Shown here: positions 34,683 to 46,370 of the stretch, piece by piece
How the letters are laid out: each line of letters opens with the position of its first letter
Numbering within the stretch: the first letter of the stretch is position 1
Origin: Pseudeuparius sepicola
Taxonomy: Eukaryota > Arthropoda > Insecta > Coleoptera > Anthribidae
Length of the DNA stretch: 64,000 nucleotides
Assembly (NCBI GenBank): GCA_963920635.1
Contig: OY987299.1
Coordinates: 28,350,901 to 28,414,900 of the forward strand
Direction of reading: 5' to 3'
Program-made: the position numbers and the translations under genes
The notes under the pieces: model-generated
Databases searched by the model: none
The model's input: only the letters and a program-made list of their open reading frames with translations
What the model was told of the DNA's origin: nothing

Positions 34683-35300
34683 TGTAAATATATTGACGAG
34701 GTCTCAGTTGTTCGGCAGCGTGAAAGACCGAATAGAAACCGTATCGGGGCGTGGGTCGACAACGAAAATCAACGGTTACAACACTGATTTATTTCGCACT
34801 AGGTGAATGGTGAATACAATAAATACACAAACCCGAACGTGGTCAACGGGAACGGCTTCCAGCCACCCGGACCGTCTGAACTCGCGGATCTCCCGTAAGC
34901 AGTTCACCCCTCTGTGTCTCAGGCTCCACTGTCCAATACGGTCCATGTCCATAATAGTCCATTCCGGAGTTCTGGGCTCCCTATTCTGTGGTTCGGGGGA
35001 GAACAGCGCTCACGCGTCGGTGCGAGCGGCACCAATACTCTTGGACGGCACGACTCCCACCCAGACACCCAGAGGCCATAATAACACCTGGGCGGTTCCC
35101 CTACGCCAGGACACACGCGCACTAGACACAAACTTGTTTCTAAAATATAAACTAAGACGTTTAAAAACACTTTAAACATTGAAAACTTCTCAAAACCCAA
35201 GCTGCCGCTTTCAGTTATGTGACAAATGACAAGTAACGTCGGCCTAAGATGGTCACGTGATTTTTGTGCGCCAGGGCCTGTCTTTATAGTAGGCCTTGTC
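34683..35300 (-). other. GC-richer insert, possibly LTR-like, inside the 3.1-kb element
   Basis: On the minus strand GCGAAATAAATCAGTGTTGT (poly(A)-signal-like) is followed by about 110 bases ending near TGACGAGG..TTTACA, which is reminiscent of the R-U5 part of an insect LTR. No confirmed TG..CA pair or target duplication. A 173-codon minus-strand frame (34919-35440) spans it without a recognisable domain. Confidence 0.25.
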
Positions 35301-36671
35301 TCCGCCTCTAATGACGTCATCCAATATGGCTTCGGAACGTTCTGACAGCTGTAAGTGATTTTCCGCGGTGTTGCCGTTGATTTAGAAAGGGCGAAAATAC
35401 CTTTTTCCACAAACAAATTTAAAAAATATATAAATAACAATCGATTTGAACCTGTACAGCCGCAGCGCTGCTAGATTTAGGTATTTGAGGTACGCCTGGA
35501 TTCAGCTTACCTTAGTTTGAAATTTGAAAACAGAAAACACGATATTAATCCCGAGTCCCGAGCTCGGTCCCGAGGCTAGGTAATCCTGAATCTCTAGGCG
35601 TTTTTTGTTTTTGCATTTTCAATAGCAGCACCAAGTTGTCGCCTCGCGCAATTTCGTAGAGATGACGGACTGACAGACGTAAATACTGGATACAAACGCA
35701 CAGTAGAGGTTGGTGTGGTGCGTAATAATTATCGATATCGATGTCAATGTTAGATTAGTTGATTGCGTGTCAAAAAATTTTTTTTAATAAAACTTATTGA
35801 AGATCTATCTAAACTAAATAAAAATAACGCTGTGATTTCTTAATGCCGGCGTTATTGAACTGAACGCTTTGCATTACAAAGAATGACGATATGTATCGAA
35901 TCGACGCATAGTTTTCTTCGACGTCGCATTTCTCGCATCTCTATACCTCAGACTAGTTGCTGGTCTGGTTGCCTGCAACCTGCACGACAAGGTAGGGTAA
36001 CGCGAACGCGTGAATCATCGTAGTTCGGCCCATGCACGATACATTGTTTGTGTATCGTGGGCCGATGTTTACTTGACGTTTCCGTGCGTCCCTCTGAATT
36101 TTCGGCGATATTTTTCCGTATTCGTGTACTTTGGTGTGTTTTAAAGCTATTTTGCAATTAATTGAACGCCAGGCTTTTTACTCGTGCACTACGACCGCAA
36201 CATTACAGGTTAGAAGGGCTAAAATTAATTTAGTTTTGAAAGTAGGTACATACTTGAAATAGTGAAACATGTTTTTAGGCGTGCGACCAACATTTTTCCA
36301 CTGGAGATATTGATGAAAAAAGAAGTACCTTAGGATTATGTACTTTGTGGAATCGACCAGGCAAACTTAACGGCTAAGTTACGAAGCACCCTCGCTTGGT
36401 CAAAGTAATGTTTTTTGATTGTCCCACTTATTTGGCCTGGCCCAGAATAAGTAGAAGAGAAGATCCTGAAGTAAAAAGCAAACATTTTTAATTTAATTAA
36501 CCGAGTGAATTTGTCCATCGAGGTTAAAGGCGGCCTCTTTGAACAGCTACTATAGTTCTCTGCATGTGCAATGTGTGCTAGTGCAGTTGTGTTTTTTGGT
36601 TACCCTTCGGCGTTTTCCTGGCGGAGGGGATCCTCCTCCGTGGTCGTCAGGCTGAATACGTCGCTTCAAAC

Positions 36672-36713
36672 AAAAGGAATGGCGGAGGGAAATAAGAGAT
36701 CCCCAACAAATTT
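36672..36713 (+). CDS. Possible short first exon with splice donor
   Basis: ATG at 36679 reads MAEGNKRSPTNLEN and meets AAT|GTGAGT, a strong splice donor, at about 36721. A G+C-rich leader precedes it. No domain and no second exon recognised within the element; it may be a remnant of the 3.1-kb element's gene or coincidence. Confidence 0.25.
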
Positions 36714-37209
36714 AGAAAATGTGAGTATTCAATCGTGGAAATGTCAGTAAGGTAGGTGTTTCATAGGCATTCTACATGTTCCTTAGAAAGTAATCGTTTC
36801 CAATAGGAAATCGAAATTTTGTGGTGAATCCTCGGATAAATTGATGGACGTGGCAACGCTGCGCTATTTCACTACCTGTCACTACCATTGACATAGGCAA
36901 AATTTTAAGACACGTCACGCGGGCGTCCATAGGCGGCGTTTTTTGAGGGGTTTTATAAATTCGAAAAAAAAAAATTTAGGCTTAAGACAAATGTTAAAAT
37001 ATTTTTGAAAATTTATTTTGGCAAGTCTAATTTTTCTTTATCTGCCATAAATTTTTTTGTACTAAGTGATAGTTAACCCTGTATAAGTTTGCTTTAACTG
37101 TATTTTTGCTAAAAAACAAAAAAAAATATTAAGGTTATATTTGACAACTAATTGTGATATTTCTCAAACGAAATTTATTAATTGCAAAATTTTATTTTTA
37201 ATTCCAATT

Positions 37210-38560
37210 ATTTTTCTTTTGATAAAAAAATTTATAAGCACATTTTTGGAACTCAATATGTGATGGATGACCTTATAGGTGAATGTTTCGCTACAATTTC
37301 TTATCAGGTGTTTTTCTTTAAAAAAGATGTGGATGATTTTTAACGACTAAAATTCTTTTTTGCAATTTACTATTGAATTTGAGAATGATAATTCAATTCC
37401 TTCTTTAGATACTAAGATTTTAAAAAGAAAATAACACTTTTATTACTGATTAGTACATAAAACCCTCAAATTCTGAAAGATACATTAATTATTATTCGTA
37501 TCATAGCACAAGAATGAAAATGAATATGGTTTTAGCCCTAAAAAAATAATAGAAAAACTAGCTCATCAATCTTTATTACAAAAATTTTTTAGGAAACAGA
37601 GATATTCTTATAGAAAATACGGACCAAAAAAAATGTCATAATAACATAATTTTTAATACAAGAACAAGTCAAAACGTGCAAAATTAAATAATTTAGCTAA
37701 TATCATTTTTTATGAATGTTTACCATTTGTAAAAGGATTAACTACCAAAATTGTTAAAAATTTCAAAGAAGAACAAAATATCAAAATCGCCTATACAAAT
37801 GTAAAATCTATTGGAAAATTGTACTCAAAATTAAAAACCTCACAAATTTGAAAAATAGAATATCAAGCCATAAAAGTGATGCTAGGTTAATGATACAGGT
37901 CATTTTGCTAATTTTAACAACACCAAAATTTTGCATAAAAAAAGATTTATCTAAGAGACTTTTTTTGGAAATGGTACAAATTAATAGAGAAGACAATGGT
38001 TAAAAGATCGGATATTGATGATTTGAGTATTAATTCGTCTTATATTTTATTTTTGGACAAAAAATAATTAAAACTCACTGAAACTCTTAACCTATGACAA
38101 TATAATGTAACCTAAAATGTATTTATAATTATTGTCAAAAAATGCCAAATTTTCTTTTCTGTCAACTATAACCTTAATATATTTTTTTGACGTTAAATCT
38201 CACATTTTTTTGTTTATAATAACCTAGAATAATATCACCAATTTTCTCCCAGATTTTCAATTTTTTAACAAAAATGGAAAACAATAATATGTGTAACTCT
38301 TGAAATTTTTATAACAACTTTTTAATATCTTGAAATATTATACATAATTTTTATATTTATAATTTTTTTAAAACTATTATGGTGAGAGAAAATTGGAAAT
38401 GTTTTTTTAATAATTTTTATAATTTAATTTTTTTAAATATTTACATTATTACAAATAACTTTTTAGTCTGAAGAAGTTTCAAAATAGGAACGAAAGCTTG
38501 GCTTATTTTAAAGGAAGTTAAATAAAGTCTTTGGCTTTGAACCCGTGATATTCATAACAC
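37210..38560 (+). mobile_element. Penelope-like element relic, plus strand
   Basis: Despite many stops and frame changes the PLE order is readable. An RT tail resembles FTIEFENDNSIPSLDTKILK, then a YIKPSNSERYINYYSYHS-like stretch after a shift, then KIVKNFKEEQNIKIAYTNVK (37747-37806) and GKLYSKLKT. The end reads MVKRSDIDDLSINSSYILFL to a stop near 38067. Downstream, CTGAAGA, a GTTTC/GGAAC stem and GAAAGC (38468-38498) form the hammerhead-like 3' motif of PLEs. The GIY-YIG core itself is mostly lost. Not functional. Confidence 0.8.
38468..38500 (+). ncRNA. PLE-type hammerhead-like motif
   Basis: CTGAAGA, one base, GTTTC-loop-GGAAC, GAAA: the hammerhead core half as found at PLE 3' regions. 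The complementary stem I/III and cleavage site were not located, so this is a motif relic rather than a demonstrated ribozyme. Confidence 0.5.
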
Positions 38561-39000
38561 ATAAGTAAAAAAAACTACAGAAAATCAACTCTGAGGACCT
38601 AAAAAATAATCCTGTTTGTTCTTAGGATTTTTTTACAAAAATTACACAAACAATATGTTCTAGGAGAAAAGATCTGTGTCAAGCTTTAAATATTTTAAAA
38701 AGCACGAGAGTTTTTTAAATATCCGTTTTTTAAATTCAACTCAAAATCCTGCATTTTGCATGGCATAATGGAAAAGCCACATTCTTTTAGCCCAAAGGAT
38801 CTGTGGTCTTTGGACTGGCCTACTTTTTTGGTAACACCCTGTATACAAGTTAAAATAGAGGGACATTATCATTCCCCTTCACAAAAGTACTCGTTTATAA
38901 AATGAAAAACATTGGTATTAGAGTATACCTAAAAAAATCGAATATAGGAGGAATTTCTCTTAGCAGATTTTGGTGCATTTTTCGTGCCGGCACATCCCGT
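38561..39000. other. AT-rich spacer with lone CACCCTGTA end at about 38835
   Basis: GTAACACCCTGTATAC is a terminus without a visible partner. Nothing else supported. Confidence 0.35.
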
Positions 39001-39450
39001 GTAACTTCCTCTCGGGAACCGTCCGCCGCGCCGTCGCGGTTGTTAATAAAACTTTTATCGCGGCAACGAGCGTTGTTAATTCCGGTGTCGCCGGCGTGCA
39101 AGTTTTGATCAAGGAAACATTTCACGAGGGAGCTAATTTATTCCGGCGATGAATGTTTCTTGGGGGCCCGCCTGCATAATGCAACATTTTTGCGAACTTT
39201 TAGGTGCCGGAAATTTCCAACTCCGGCGCCAAAGTATGTGGAACTTATAGGGCCGAAGTTTGCACAAAAGACGGCCATTTTTATCTAGATAAAAGTGCGC
39301 GACTCACTCGGCGGGAAGCAAAAAGTTTAAGCCCTTCCGGTCTGATAAAACAATTACAAAGTTTACCCCGGAACCATAAAAACAAGCGTTTTTAGCTTCT
39401 TATTTCGACGGCGACGGCGGCCGCTAAGCTGCCGGCTTAATAGTTGGAGT
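39001..39450. other. GC-rich block, no gene recognised
   Basis: CpG-rich, with overlapping frames of 60-76 codons on both strands. No domain and no second copy found in the window. Confidence 0.4.
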
Positions 39451-39862
39451 TTAATTCCTAATTTAATTATCTTGTAATTAATACATAATTAAATTTAAGG
39501 GACACTAGAAGAGAGGAAATTACAAAAGTATTAAAATATATACGTTCGTTTTTCGGGTAGATTTAATAAAGAGTTTTGAAGAGTTTCTAATTAAACTTGC
39601 ATACAAAGCCTTTTTCCTTTTTAGCTTTCAAACATCAAATTTTCTATCAAAAGTTAACAAGTAATTAGGATTCAGGTATTCCTTCGTTTCGTAGAAATAA
39701 AGAATGATATATGGTATAGTGCATCTACATGTATAAAATGGAAGCATTGAGAGATGAAGCTGTAGATTGAGGTAATCCTTAAAAATACCTGACTATACAG
39801 TATTGGCTCTTAAATGACTTTTCAGAAACAATTTCTGTGTGTCATTTACAAATTTACGTCTA
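39451..39862. other. AT-rich, nothing recognised
   Basis: No feature supported. Confidence 0.4.
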
Positions 39863-40265
39863 CAGGGTGATTGGAATAGCAAAGCCTACTGAAAACAGTT
39901 TTTTTATTAATAAACTCCTCGCCTTCATCCATATCTTTGACCATTATGCGTTTAAAATTATAAAACAACTTTATGAGATATTATGATACTTTTAAGACAC
40001 CTCTGTGAGGTATTAAGATACTTGTAAGAACTCCTCAAAAAATTAGTTGCCCGTTTATAGTTTAGTTTACGTGCGAAACTAAAAAACTGTTGTTTGTAGC
40101 GCATAATTCGCTTCAAATTGAAGGACAATTCGGACGCAAAATTTCTATCGACGGCAGCGCCATCTACAATTTGCAATATAAAAATTCAATTTATAGCTAC
40201 GGAACTAAAATATCTCATTTCGTTGGTGAGATATAAAGCAGGCAAATTTTAGTTGAATCACCCTG
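39863..40265. mobile_element. 403-bp TA-flanked MITE
   Basis: The ends CAGGGTGATTGGAATAGC and (inverse) CAGGGTGATTCAACTAAAAT are flanked by TA at 39861-39862 and 40266-40267. The TIRs are imperfect beyond ten bases. No coding content. Confidence 0.7.
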
Positions 40266-40684
40266 TATACAGTTTCAGCTGCCCCCTGGTTAAAACGAGT
40301 TTTGTGGCCAAATATCTCATCTTCCAAATAAAAAAATACTCTCGTTATAATACTTACATTAATAAACAAATAAAAATTAATAATAAATCGGTACCAAAAA
40401 ATGTCGGCAAACAACAGTTACTAATTATTTGTTTATAATAAACTGCCCAATGTTTATGAAGATGTGATGCGACAAACGCCTGCAAAAGCATCGAGATTTT
40501 AATTCTTATCAATTTCTGGGGACTAGAGGTACGGAATATTTTTGGTACCTGAAAATAACAATTTACTTTATTTTCTGAAAACATGCACTTGCAATTTTTG
40601 TTTTCCATTAGTAAGGATGTTAAAAGTGTTAAGGGGGCATTATTAGACATAGTGCCAACCCAAGTGTGTTTTTGGGGTTTGTTT

Positions 40685-40985
40685 TTAAAATTAGGTACTA
40701 GGTTTTTCAAAAAACAAATGCTCAACTCAAATACTACATTACATTGCGCATATTTGGACAAAAAATCAGCCAAATCTGATGTCTCGTTTGCGAAAACAAT
40801 ATACATGAAATGTATTTTCGTCTTCTTCTCTAATATAAAATTACCAGAAACTTTAGGTACATTGTTTTTCCAAACGAGACATCAGATTTGGCTGATGTTT
40901 TCTCCAAAGAGGTATGCGTATATAATGCAGTATTTGAGCTGACTATTGGTTTTGTGAAAGCCATAATGATTTTCAAAATAAACAC
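40685..40985. mobile_element. Foldback, about 130-base imperfect arms
   Basis: CAGCCAAATCTGATGTCTCG at about 40767 is mirrored by CGAGACATCAGATTTGGCTG at about 40878; arms of about 115-135 bases extend outwards. No CAGGGTG ends or target duplication identified. The long frames across it (119 and 150 codons) reflect the inverted repeat and show no domain. Confidence 0.6.
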
Positions 40986-41095
40986 AAAAAACTCACTTGA
41001 GTTGGTAGTATTTAATGCCATGTGTATTTATGCCACCTTAAAATCTTGTATCGCTACCTACATTAAAAGGTTTTCAATGTTTCATACAAATTATA

Positions 41096-42272
41096 CAGGG
41101 TGAGTCAGAATGTATAGTAAATACTTTAAAGGGGTGTTCGGCAGGTGGTTCTAAGGGGGGTCTTTCATATAAAATTTTTCGATTTGGGCTTTCCTTGCCA
41201 AGTTATTCGGGTCTACAGGGTGACCCAAAAGTTTTTTTTTCATTTATATCTCAATAACGGCGCTACTTAAAAATTTGAAATTTGGTATGTGTTATCTACT
41301 TACTGGAAGACGCCTTAGGGTAGTTTATTCATTTACACAGTGCCCTAAAAAAGACTAAAAACTAACAAACCCTATTAATTTTTTTCCTCAAACTTTTTTG
41401 AGGTTATCTTTTTAGTCTTGCAGGTCCATCATTTCAGTGTATCTTTTCATTTTGCAACAAAAGTGTACTCTTGTTTCATAACGATAAAATCAACCGTTTG
41501 CGTTGAAATTGGCAAAACGTTCCACAAAACACCTGTTAACTTCAATATTCGAAACATAAAAATTTTTACCTACCACTTTCAAACGTTACAGATCGACTGT
41601 ACATTCAAAATAAGGAGAAAATACCAATTGGACATTGGTCAAAACAGCATTGGTTTTCTTGAAATGACTTGTTCAAATTTTGTTAAATTCAATCCTTTCC
41701 ATTTTTAAAGCTAATAAGTTTTGGTACATTGTTCATAGGAATTTTTTTCTCAGTTTAAATGGTACAGTCGATGTGTAACGTTTGAAAGCGGTAGGTAAAA
41801 ATTTTATGTTTCGCCTGTTGAAGTTAACAGGTGTTTTGGGGCACGTTTTGCCAATTTCAACGCAAACTGTTGATTTTATCGTTATGAAACAAGATTACAC
41901 TTTTGTTGTAAAATGAAAATATACACTGAAATGATGTACCTGCAAGACCAAAAAGATAACCTCAAAAAAGTTTGAGCAAAAAAATTAATATGGTTTGTTA
42001 CTTTTTACCCTTTTTTAGGGCACTGTGTAAATGAATAAACTACCCTAAGGCGTCTTCTAGTAAGTAGATAAAACATACCAAATTTCAAATTTTTAAGTAG
42101 CGCCATTATTGAGATATAAATAAAAACAAATACTTTTGGGTCACCCTGTAGACCCGAATAACTTGGCAAGGAAAGCCCAAATCGAAAAATTTTATATGAA
42201 AGACCCCCGTTAAAACCACCTGCCGAACACCCCTTTAAAGTAGGTATTTACTATACATTCTGACTCACCCTG
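41096..42272. mobile_element. 1.18-kb palindromic TA-flanked element (complete relative of 1-204)
   Basis: The ends CAGGGTGAGTCAGAATGTAT and its inverse are flanked by TA at 41094-41095 and 42273-42274. Inverted arms of about 500 bases (41096-41600 and 41760-42272) enclose a unique loop of roughly 150 bases. Within each arm a second internal CAGGGTGACCC box occurs about 120 bases from the end. No transposase remnant recognised in the loop. Confidence 0.9.
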
Positions 42273-42274
42273 TA

Positions 42275-43824
42275 TATTATATGCATTCAAAGGCAATGTT
42301 ACTTTTAATATTGAATATTATTTTGACAAGAAATATTGAAGATTTTTAAAATATTTTTATCGACCAATTGATGAAAATTATGGGATTGGAAGTTCAAAAA
42401 AGTTAGACTATTTTTTATAAAAGCAATAATAATTACAGCCGGTACTATGCGCTTATAAATATAAAAATATTTTACTGAAAAGAGCACAATAAAATAAAAT
42501 GTAATCATCAAATCCACAAAAAAAGACTTTGAATCCCATAACCTTCGGACAGATCTATGTCACCCGATGACGATGACGTATATCTGAATCCTTAAACTAG
42601 TAACCCCACACCTGACACCAAACTATTTTTTACGTATTACCGCCAAGGGTTAAAAATAGGTGTTTAACTTTATAATGTTGCTCTTGCTACCTATGAGTTA
42701 AATAACAATAAATGTTTTAAAACAATTGATGAATTTATTCGATGATTTAGAACTTCTCGTCATTCTTAAAAATAACGAGCTAAACAATGAACTAAAATAT
42801 ACTGTGCTGTAACTATTATGTTGTCTTTTCCCTATACCACATTGTTATAAAGCCGTTCTCCAGTCGGGGACCGCTCAACTCTCGAATCCGAGATTGATCT
42901 GGAGCCATGATTGCTTGGCGCGCTAACAGAACGGCCAGCCATCGGCCCTAATGCCCATCCCTACGGTGCCTTTATACATTTTAAAGGGCCACATTACGAG
43001 CCCCGTTCCGCTGTTTGATAAAGTTTTATTTGTTTCGCACGGGTTGGCTCAGGAGTGGGATACATCGCAAAGTACTTCACAGAAATCACAGAGTAGGTAC
43101 GTATAGGGGGATAGAGGACACGGTTAACATTAACTCGAATGCGCCTTTTCCACTAGACTGGAGTTCAGTGATTTGTATGATTAAATAAAAAACATTTTCA
43201 ATACAGTAGAGCCCGATTTTCCAAGGTGCCACCCAAGTTGTAAAAAAACATAAATACCCCCTCACATTTTGGATCAATGAGAGTACTTAACGATTTGCCA
43301 TGTTGTCCTGATCGAAATTTCCAATATACGAGTAAATCAGTTGTTTTCTATTGTATTCTATTTTACAACCGGCTGATCTGAGGAAACTGGAAACAAGCGC
43401 GTGGCCTGTCAGTTTATTTGAAAAGTGCCTGGGCTTGCGCTAACTGATATAGTTGTTTAAATATTACGACGAGACAGTGTGTATCTGTTTGCGAAAATAC
43501 TGTGTTGGTGACAGCACTTTGTTTTGCACAATGTTGCACACATTGTACACAACGGCGGAAACTGCCTATCCGACATTGCCACGTGTCTATATTCAGGGCT
43601 TGAAATTTTAAGTCTGTAAATTTAACATAACTCAAAAACGTGGGAACTAGGTATAATATCAAAACGTTTAATTTTACGGTTTTTCTCAGCCAGAAAATGT
43701 CATACATACCCATTATCATACATTTTGTCAAATATTGTTTTGTTATAAAATCTAACTACCATAAATTTCATGCATGCGGTTGGCGATAGAGTTGTAATAA
43801 CATTTTCTTTAGCTATCAGAAGGG
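42275..43824. other. No recognised feature
   Basis: Mixed composition; a 105-codon minus-strand frame (43414-43731) has no recognisable domain. A moderately GC-rich patch lies at 42850-43050. Confidence 0.4.
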
Positions 43825-44142
43825 CCATCAAACACGGGCGTAGCCAAGGGGGGGGTTTCGGGGTTTCAATCCCCCCCCCCCCGAAATAAGCAAAATATTA
43901 CCTAATATTATACCGAAAAAATACGAGGAGTGAAGAGTTAAATTATTATTACGTTTGAATATATGTAGTAATAGTAGCGCCTAGCGCCATTTTTTGACGA
44001 GAGGCAGACGCAGTTGCAGCCGAACTATTTTGTATTGTAGGGACACTTTGCGTTGTTTCTCGAGTATTCGCCACGCCCCTCGGTCGAAATGAGCGGAACT
44101 TTGTGAAAGTTCGTGGAAGTTTCTGGACGCCTACTGGGCTGC

Positions 44143-44150
44143 TATATAAG
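44143..44150 (+). promoter_or_regulatory. TATA box of the hAT element
   Basis: TATATAAG in a GC-rich context, followed about 30 bases on by a GGCAGTATTG initiator-like sequence and an ATG at 44339. Likely the original transposase promoter. Confidence 0.55.
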
Positions 44151-44338
44151 CGGCGCCGCGGCGCGTGACCGCGCTTACGGCAGTATTGTTCCATGCGAAC
44201 TCGAAGCGAATAAAAGTGAAAAGTGGTGAACGAATAGTGAAGAGAATTAAGTGTACCGTGTAAGTGAGTAATTTTAGTGCACTGTTATTCGATGACCTTG
44301 TTAAGGATAGATACGTGAATCATTATTACTGTCGAAAA

Positions 44339-44764
44339 ATGGAGGGGAAGAAAAGGAAGGGTGATAAACCTAAAGGTATGGACTACTGGAAAAAGTGGTG
44401 TAGTCAAGGTCAAGGGGTTTCTAATAAAGAAACAAATTTGGATGTAGCTATTAAAGCTTCAGCTACCTTGCATGCTGATAAGAAGACTGCCTACCCAGAA
44501 ATCTAGTTTGGAATGCCTAGATATGTGCGATAAAAACCTTTATCCTAATATTTACACATTACTACAAATCTTGGCTACCATTCCTGTATCCACTGCTACC
44601 CCAGAAAGGTCTTTCTCGAGCCTAAGGAGACTGAAAAACTATTTACGAAACACTACAAGTGAAAACAGACTTAATGGTTAATGAACATTCACTATGGAAC
44701 AGAAATTCATGCAGATGAAGTAGTGGATATACTTAAAAGAAAAAGCCGAAGATTTCTTCTTTAA
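44339..44764 (+). pseudogene. hAT transposase remnant: N-terminus joined to C-terminal dimerisation domain
   Basis: ATG at 44339 reads MEGKKRKGDKPKGMDYWKKW..., about 55 codons to a stop at 44504. In another frame from about 44487 the C-terminal hAT domain follows: LYPNIYTLLQILATIPVSTA, TPERSFSSLRRLKNYLRNTT, SENRLNG. After a one-base shift, LMNIHYG..VVDILKRKSRRF runs to a stop at 44762-44764. PERSFSxLRRLKxYLRxTxxxxRLxGLxLxxIH is the hATC signature. The DDE core, most of the protein, is deleted. Dead. Confidence 0.9.
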
Positions 44765-45179
44765 TGGTTTTAGATTTAGCGCAGAGGAACGAAATTAATT
44801 TATCCATTTCATTTAAAGTTAAGAACTTTATAAATATGTCGTAGTTTTTCGGATGAATATATAGATATTAAATTTCATGTAAGTATATTTTTGTTGTTTT
44901 ATTTACTTCTCAAACTAAACCCCCCCAAAACTAAATCCTGGCTACGCCCGTGCCATCAAATATGAAGAAATGGTGCAGGAACAGTGAATTGCCACAAATT
45001 TAGCGTTGCCCGAAGACCCCTAGCTGTTCCCAGTAAACAAAATTTATGCAAAAAAATAAATTGGCCCTTTTTGCATGGAAATGCGGCATGTGCGCGCACA
45101 TGGGACAAAATGATTTGCGGTTTAATTTGAATTTTCCCTAAAATTATCGCCGGTGACGTTGGAGATTCGCGATAAAGAG

Positions 45180-45450
45180 TTTTGCTAATATAAATTCCTA
45201 CATATCGCTTTAAATAGCAAGTATGGCAAAATAACTGAAGCACATATAACCCACTTCAAGTAATGGGCCTTTTCACCTAATTCGTCGCCATTACACATCA
45301 CACAACACCCATGTCTGAGGTGGGACTCGAACATACGACCACGGCCCTTGGATGGTAAACTTTTGGAGTATATTTCTAGGACATCCTGTGTATAGAAGAA
45401 TAGCCGACACAAAGTACGTATTATCTCGAACTTCTCTTTACTAAATGCCA
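45180..45450 (-). mobile_element. tRNA-derived SINE-like insertion in repeat D
   Basis: The minus strand carries a B box, GTTCGAGTCCCAC, at 45320-45332, with GGCCGTGGTCGTAT upstream and CTCAGACATGGGTGTTGTGT downstream, a layout seen in insect tRNA-derived SINEs. The insertion explains the gap in repeat D. The A box is not clear and no target duplication is fixed. Confidence 0.5.
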
Positions 45451-45777
45451 AGAAAGTTGGTGTTTTGTTCCTCTTACTCAGCCAACTATATATTGTTCGT
45501 TGTCTAAGGTATACATGCCCACATCTTAAGATTGGTGGTTCTCATAGGAACCTCTACAGTATGTTAGCTTGCATAATAGTGGAAAGTTTAGTTTACATTT
45601 TCTTAAAAATTACTGTCAACGTAAACAATTTAATTTTCTGTGTAATCCCGTATACAGGAATAACGTCGGCTGTTTTGCGTAAGCTGGAGCTACTTCGGTC
45701 CTCCTATTAACATGGCGTGCGAAAATAGCTGTAATTGCCCCCACCGGATTATCTCGCCTATCATAAACCTATACATC

Positions 45778-46100
45778 GCCCCGAGGGTCGCAGATTCAAT
45801 GTCACCCTCGTAGAAGCAACGCTACTAATTTTTCCCCAATAAAAATTAATAAAAATTAGTAGCGTCGTACTACGGCGGTGACATTGGATCTGCGACCCTC
45901 GGTCCGAAGTATAGTTGACAGGCGACCACCTCCAATACAGCAGTACCACAGCCATCCGATAAGTTGTTCAATTTTGCCAGTAAATATTAGTATCGTCGCT
46001 CCTACGGGGGTGACATTGGATCTGCGACTCTCGGGGCGAAGTATAGTTGACAAGAAACCACCTCCACCATAGCAGTACCGCAGCCATCGCCTCCTTGTGT
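45778..46100. repeat. Three-unit repeat cluster with an inverted first unit
   Basis: The unit GGTGACATTGGATCTGCGAC (then CCTCGG..CGAAGTATAGTTGAC..ACCACCTCCA..CAGCAGTACC) occurs in plus orientation at about 45880 and 46008. A shorter copy is inverted at about 45778-45838. The inverted and first plus copies form a foldback around an AT-rich centre near 45840. Unknown family. Confidence 0.75.
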
Positions 46101-46370
46101 TTAATATTGAGTCCTTTTAGTAGCCAAATTTCGTGGACAACCACGGAGGAAACAGACATTCTTATAAATATTTTCGTGAATCATCCACGCTTAATCTATT
46201 GCAGTTATTAACGGAATTTCGTAGCCAGCCACAGTATTGTGCGGTATTGCCAGTTGCTCGCCCGTGGATAGAAAAACCGTGGATGGCTCCACTCGCTCGA
46301 GCGCTATGATCTTTATGAATTTATTGCCGAAACGTAATTGCGTATAGCCGATTAATTTTTTAACTGGCGA

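Larger units (their letters stand above)
33938..37081. mobile_element. 3.1-kb DNA element with about 30-bp TIRs and TA target duplication
   Basis: Left TIR CAGGGTTAACTATGACTTAG matches the right end in inverse (CAGGGTTAACTATCACTTAG), continuing to about 30 bases with one difference, flanked by TA at 33936-33937 and 37082-37083. A segment at about 34070-34140 (AAAGACAGGCCACGGCGC..TCACGTGACC) is mirrored at about 35240-35300, so part of the inside is itself inverted or a nested element. No transposase motif was recognised. Confidence 0.75.
43833..44952 (+). mobile_element. Internally deleted hAT element with exact 8-bp target duplication
   Basis: TIRs CACGGGCGTAGCCA (43833) and TGGCTACGCCCGTG (to 44952) are flanked by CCATCAAA at 43825-43832 and again at 44953-44960, the 8-bp duplication expected of hAT. 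A poly-G/poly-C inverted tract lies just inside the left TIR. The element keeps its promoter and the 5' end of the gene, then jumps to the hAT C-terminal dimerisation domain. Non-autonomous at 1120 bp. Confidence 0.95.
44990..46370 (+). repeat. Dispersed repeat D, interrupted copy
   Basis: Three separated parts (about 44996-45175, 45630-45778, 46240-46370) align in order with the uninterrupted copy at 48190-48605. Shared landmarks include AACAAAATTTATGCA, AAATAAATTGG, GAATTTTCCC, GTAATCCC, a GGATTATC segment, and CTTTATGAATTTAT followed by GCCGATTAATTTT. Two insertions (a SINE-like piece and a repeat cluster) split it. Confidence 0.7.

Noticed and set aside
34919..35440. 173-codon open frame, minus strand
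   Set aside because: No recognisable domain; it crosses the GC-rich insert of a transposon-like element, where low stop density makes long frames likely.
40354..40806. 150-codon minus-strand frame with a 119-codon frame opposite
   Set aside because: Lies in an imperfect foldback; no domain.
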